Assembly (NCBI GenBank): GCA_963169355.1
Contig: CAUJCR010000031.1
Span: 62,001 to 126,000, forward strand
Direction: 5' to 3'
DNA length: 64,000 nt
Origin: Bacteroidota bacterium
GTDB lineage: Bacteria > Bacteroidota > Bacteroidia > B-17B0 > Aurantibacillaceae
In this document: piece after piece, positions 63,014 through 64,000 of the stretch
Position numbering within the stretch: position 1 is the first letter of the stretch
How the letters are laid out: each line of letters starts with the position of its first letter
Notes under the pieces: model-generated
Told to the model about the DNA's origin: nothing
The model's database searches: none
What the model saw: the letters and a program-made list of their open reading frames with translations, nothing else
Translations under genes and position numbers: made by a program

Positions 63014-64000
63014 TTATACTTTTCCGTTATATTTTCTCAAAAACCATTCGATAGATAGCAATAGTAAGATGAAGAAAAACAACCATTTTAATTGAACTAA
63101 ATCGGTGAGTTGCTTATGCGAATAGGTAATTGAGGTGATGTTTTGGTTAGAATTGATGATGCTTGCTAATTGTTGTATTTGATTTCTATAAACGAGTTGC
63201 CCACCACTTTCATTGGCCATTTGATATAAAAGTTGATGATTAGCGACAGTATTAATTTTCTCCGAAACAATTTCTTTCACAGTTATAATTCCAGATTTTA
63301 CAAATAGTTTTTCTCCATATTTTACCCTTGCTTCATAGCTATATTCGCCAGCAGAAAAACGCCCTACTGGTAAATAATACATATTTTGTTTTTTTGTGAA
63401 AATGTAATCGTAGGTTTTACCATTTTCATCTTTTAGTTGAAGCTGAACCTCTGGTTCGGTAGTAAGCTCATAGCTTTGATTGTAAACCTCGGCATTAAAC
63501 TCAATGGGCTCATTTTCGTTTATAATTTTTTTAGTATGAACTCTAAAAAAACTTTTGTCGGCTTTAACTGATAAATATTGAACGGTTTTACTGATGAGTT
63601 CATTAAATAAATGTTGATTTTCATGTTCCACGTAATCTCTCATACGCCATCTCCACAAACCATCTCCAACAAATGCACCTAATTTTATCGAATTTATTTC
63701 GGTAAAATATAACAACGGATAATCGGTTTCTACCAAACCAATTTTTTGAGTTAATAAACTATTTACAGTATTACCTGAAACAGTATTTGCAAAATTACAT
63801 TTTACAGCTGGTAAATCTTTTAAGAAATTTTGTAACTCGGTACTTATAGTAAATAAAGTAAAATCTTTTCTATATACTGCTTCTACATCATTTTTACGCG
63901 AATCGTTTAACCGTTTAATATTAACTCCTGTTATAGGGTTCATCACATCATTGCCAATACATAATACCGATTGGTTATTTGCTTTTATTTCGTTAGTAAG
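63014..64000 (-). CDS. Membrane-anchored protein, 5' part outside the window
   Basis: The frame is open through the end of the window (the residues before the internal GTG/ATG at 63946-63941 read LTNEIKANNQSVLCIGNDV), so this is the C-terminal part of a larger gene. The ~329 visible residues have an alpha/beta segment (LLYFTEINSIKLGAFVGDGLWRWRMRDYV) and then a beta-sandwich (EFNAEVYNQSYELTTEPEVQ). A single terminal membrane helix (LKWLFFFILLLLSIEWFLRK) ends in a short cytoplasmic tail. The WRWRM...FN(E)LI pattern resembles Bacteroidota von Willebrand/glutamine-amidotransferase-like membrane proteins; this is tentative. Confidence 0.7.
   Translation of the reverse strand, partial: LTNEIKANNQSVLCIGNDVMNPITGVNIKRLNDSRKNDVEAVYRKDFTLFTISTELQNFLKDLPAVKCNFANTVSGNTVNSLLTQKIGLVETDYPLLYFTEINSIKLGAFVGDGLWRWRMRDYVEHENQHLFNELISKTVQYLSVKADKSFFRVHTKKIINENEPIEFNAEVYNQSYELTTEPEVQLQLKDENGKTYDYIFTKKQNMYYLPVGRFSAGEYSYEARVKYGEKLFVKSGIITVKEIVSEKINTVANHQLLYQMANESGGQLVYRNQIQQLASIINSNQNITSITYSHKQLTDLVQLKWLFFFILLLLSIEWFLRKYNGKV

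Overview
The window is AT-rich, gene-dense bacterial DNA from a member of the Bacteroidota, most likely Flavobacteriia/Sphingobacteriia-like. The evidence is two proteins with C-terminal type IX secretion (T9SS) sorting tails, SprB-like repeats, a DUF4270 lipoprotein, Omp28-related and DUF6029 envelope proteins, many short lipoproteins with an L/T-x-S/A-C lipobox, almost no Shine-Dalgarno sequences, and promoter -7 boxes of the Bacteroidetes form TAnnTTTG. I see no rRNA, tRNA, CRISPR array or transposase gene. The sequence does not identify the species.

Layout. 1-1044: 3' part of cysN (sulfate activation). 1120-8329 (-): a secreted repeat protein, then rimM, a TRIC-like channel, a dicarboxylate/amino-acid symporter and aroC. 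8430-9680: hutI. 9683-18717 (-): an ABC permease, a multi-pass membrane protein, a fatty acid desaturase, a subtilase, cystathionine beta-synthase/cysteine synthase, purC and a glycosyltransferase. 18720-21928: DUF4270 lipoprotein and a short glycogen-synthase-like protein, divergent from panC. 22000-28274: a small exported protein and a complete RND efflux operon. 28445-31516: a PhnA-like protein, a muramoyl amidase and two divergent di-haem cytochrome c peroxidases. 31581-37800: a TPR/SpoIIE phosphatase, B12-dependent ribonucleotide reductase and pyrF. 37791-42432 (-): L,D-transpeptidase, a T9SS protein, a GlcD-type oxidase and a small membrane protein.

42433-45650 is the least ordinary stretch. 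A class II Fic protein carries a promoter/operator block that is duplicated in front of the next gene downstream (41911-42432). It is followed upstream by three tightly packed unrecognised genes sitting behind mnmE. This is my best candidate for an undescribed system, possibly an accessory or defence cassette; its function is not shown by the sequence.

47187-64000: an ABC ATPase with its membrane partner, a TlpA/DUF6029/Omp28 envelope operon, a lipoprotein, fmt, the HU gene with an elaborate upstream region, an M28 peptidase, a conserved hypothetical, thymidine kinase, a degenerate amidohydrolase, an RsmB-like methyltransferase, a rhodanese, a hypothetical protein, a YdeI-like protein and the 3' part of a large membrane-anchored protein that runs off the end.

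Non-coding structure includes several strong intrinsic terminators (one lying inside the first codons of a gene), a 161-bp MITE-like element whose right end recurs in inverted orientation 19 kb away, and several genes whose -7 box lies only 4-5 nt before the ATG, suggesting leaderless mRNAs.
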